From assembly GCA_012512605.1 (NCBI GenBank), contig JAAZDX010000091.1, positions 1 through 6,029 of the forward strand: a stretch of 6,029 nt of DNA, written 5' to 3'. The stretch comes from Bacillota bacterium (GTDB lineage Bacteria > Bacillota > UBA4882 > UBA10575). Position numbers and translations under genes: made by a program. The notes under the pieces were generated by a model. The model did no database searches. It was not told where the DNA came from and worked only from the letters and a program-made list of their open reading frames with translations. The first letter of the stretch is position 1. Each line of letters begins with the position of its first letter. Of the stretch, positions 5,582-6,029 are shown one piece after another.

Positions 5582-6029
5582 TTAGTCCCTGACAACTAAA
5601 TTTTCAAACCTGTGCAAGGCTTTATGCCATATTTCTTCTGCTTCGTCTCCCATGCTTTTTGCAAGTTGAAGTTTTGTTGTTATTTTAGAAAGAATATTAT
5701 TCTGTTCATCCCTATTAACTTCCGGAACTAGAACCCGAAGTACGTCATTTTCTTTATTAATTGCTGGGTATCCAGATCCACAACAAAACCTTTCAAACTG
5801 AGCAGTAACGATTTCGCTTCGGAGTATATGGAATATGAATTCCCCAATTACTTCTTTTTTTGGAATTAAAACCGCAAAACCAGTAGAACATATCTGATTG
5901 TTTAGATAATTAGGTACTATGGCAATTGCTCGTCTAGTTGGTCTTGTTGTAGAAACAAGAATATCATTAGCATACATAACTTGACGCACTCTAGAACTTG
6001 TTGCTTCATTTCCTTGCATTCTTGTCGGA
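5582..6029 (-). CDS. Type I restriction-modification specificity subunit (HsdS-like), C-terminal part
   Basis: The frame is open to the right edge (residues P-T-R precede the first Met at 6019), so the gene continues outside and only about 148 C-terminal residues are seen. NDILVSTTRPTRRAIAIV, then FAVLIPKKEVIGEFIFHILRS, then GSGYPAINKENDVLRVLVPEVNRDEQNNILSKI follow the order of an HsdS target recognition domain: the GDILxSTxRP block, the fold around the middle, and the G-x-P-x-I...L-x-x-L...P...EQ block. It ends with a helix (KLQLAKSMGDEAEEIWHKALHRFENLV) like the conserved spacer helix that contacts the methylase. HsdS gives the R-M complex its DNA target. A type II methylase with a fused S-like domain is possible. 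The end lacks the usual PLP before EQ (it reads PEVNRDEQ). Base composition is AT-rich compared with the other genes, suggesting horizontal gain. The stop is TAA at 5582-5584. Confidence 0.75.
   Translation of the reverse strand, partial: PTRMQGNEATSSRVRQVMYANDILVSTTRPTRRAIAIVPNYLNNQICSTGFAVLIPKKEVIGEFIFHILRSEIVTAQFERFCCGSGYPAINKENDVLRVLVPEVNRDEQNNILSKITTKLQLAKSMGDEAEEIWHKALHRFENLVVRD

Noticed and set aside
1..6029. CRISPR arrays, tRNA or rRNA genes, insertion sequences and attachment sites
   Set aside because: No regularly spaced repeats, no cloverleaf-like stretch, no transposase or integrase motifs and no paired direct repeats were seen.

Overview
The window looks like ordinary bacterial chromosome from a Gram-positive lineage, most likely Bacillota (clostridial side, moderate GC). 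The grounds are AGGAGG-type ribosome binding sites ahead of several genes, sigma-A-like promoters, intrinsic terminators, and a gene set familiar from that phylum: RsmF-type methyltransferase, RsuA-type pseudouridine synthase, DUF368/PopT membrane protein, CxxC-x17-CxxC zinc-ribbon protein, family 4 uracil-DNA glycosylase and RlmD/RumA-type methyltransferase. I cannot name a genus.

Layout. (1) 1-1685, plus strand: the 3' part of an RsmF-like 16S rRNA cytosine-5 methyltransferase gene, cut by the left edge, then 21 bases later an rsuA-like gene. These two probably form an operon. A perfect 9-bp hairpin sits across the 3' end of the first gene. (2) 1686-2713: an extended -10 promoter, a three-codon minicistron, a DUF368 (PopT-type) membrane protein gene, and a strong terminator that also serves the opposite strand. 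(3) 2727-3819, minus strand: a small double zinc-ribbon protein preceded by a good promoter and a roughly 120-nt leader with nested inverted repeats, and upstream of it a family 4 (4Fe-4S) uracil-DNA glycosylase. (4) 3965-5350, plus strand: an RlmD/RumA-type 23S rRNA uracil-5 methyltransferase, divergent from the glycosylase, with its start reassigned to an internal ATG that has an ideal ribosome binding site. (5) 5376-5441: a long inverted repeat acting as a convergent terminator. (6) 5582-6029, minus strand: the C-terminal part of a type I restriction-modification specificity subunit (HsdS-like), cut by the right edge and clearly more AT-rich than the rest.

How the parts fit: three of the seven genes modify rRNA (m5C and pseudouridine in 16S, m5U in 23S), so most of the window is translation and genome upkeep, with one lipid-carrier transporter. 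The switch at about 5450-5580 to an AT-rich restriction gene marks a probable edge of accessory DNA. I found no clearly novel multi-gene system. The points most worth a second look are the minicistron before the DUF368 gene, the structured leader of the zinc-ribbon gene, and the island-like boundary at the right end. The non-coding gaps are 166, 199, 145 and 231 bases; none exceeds 300 bases.
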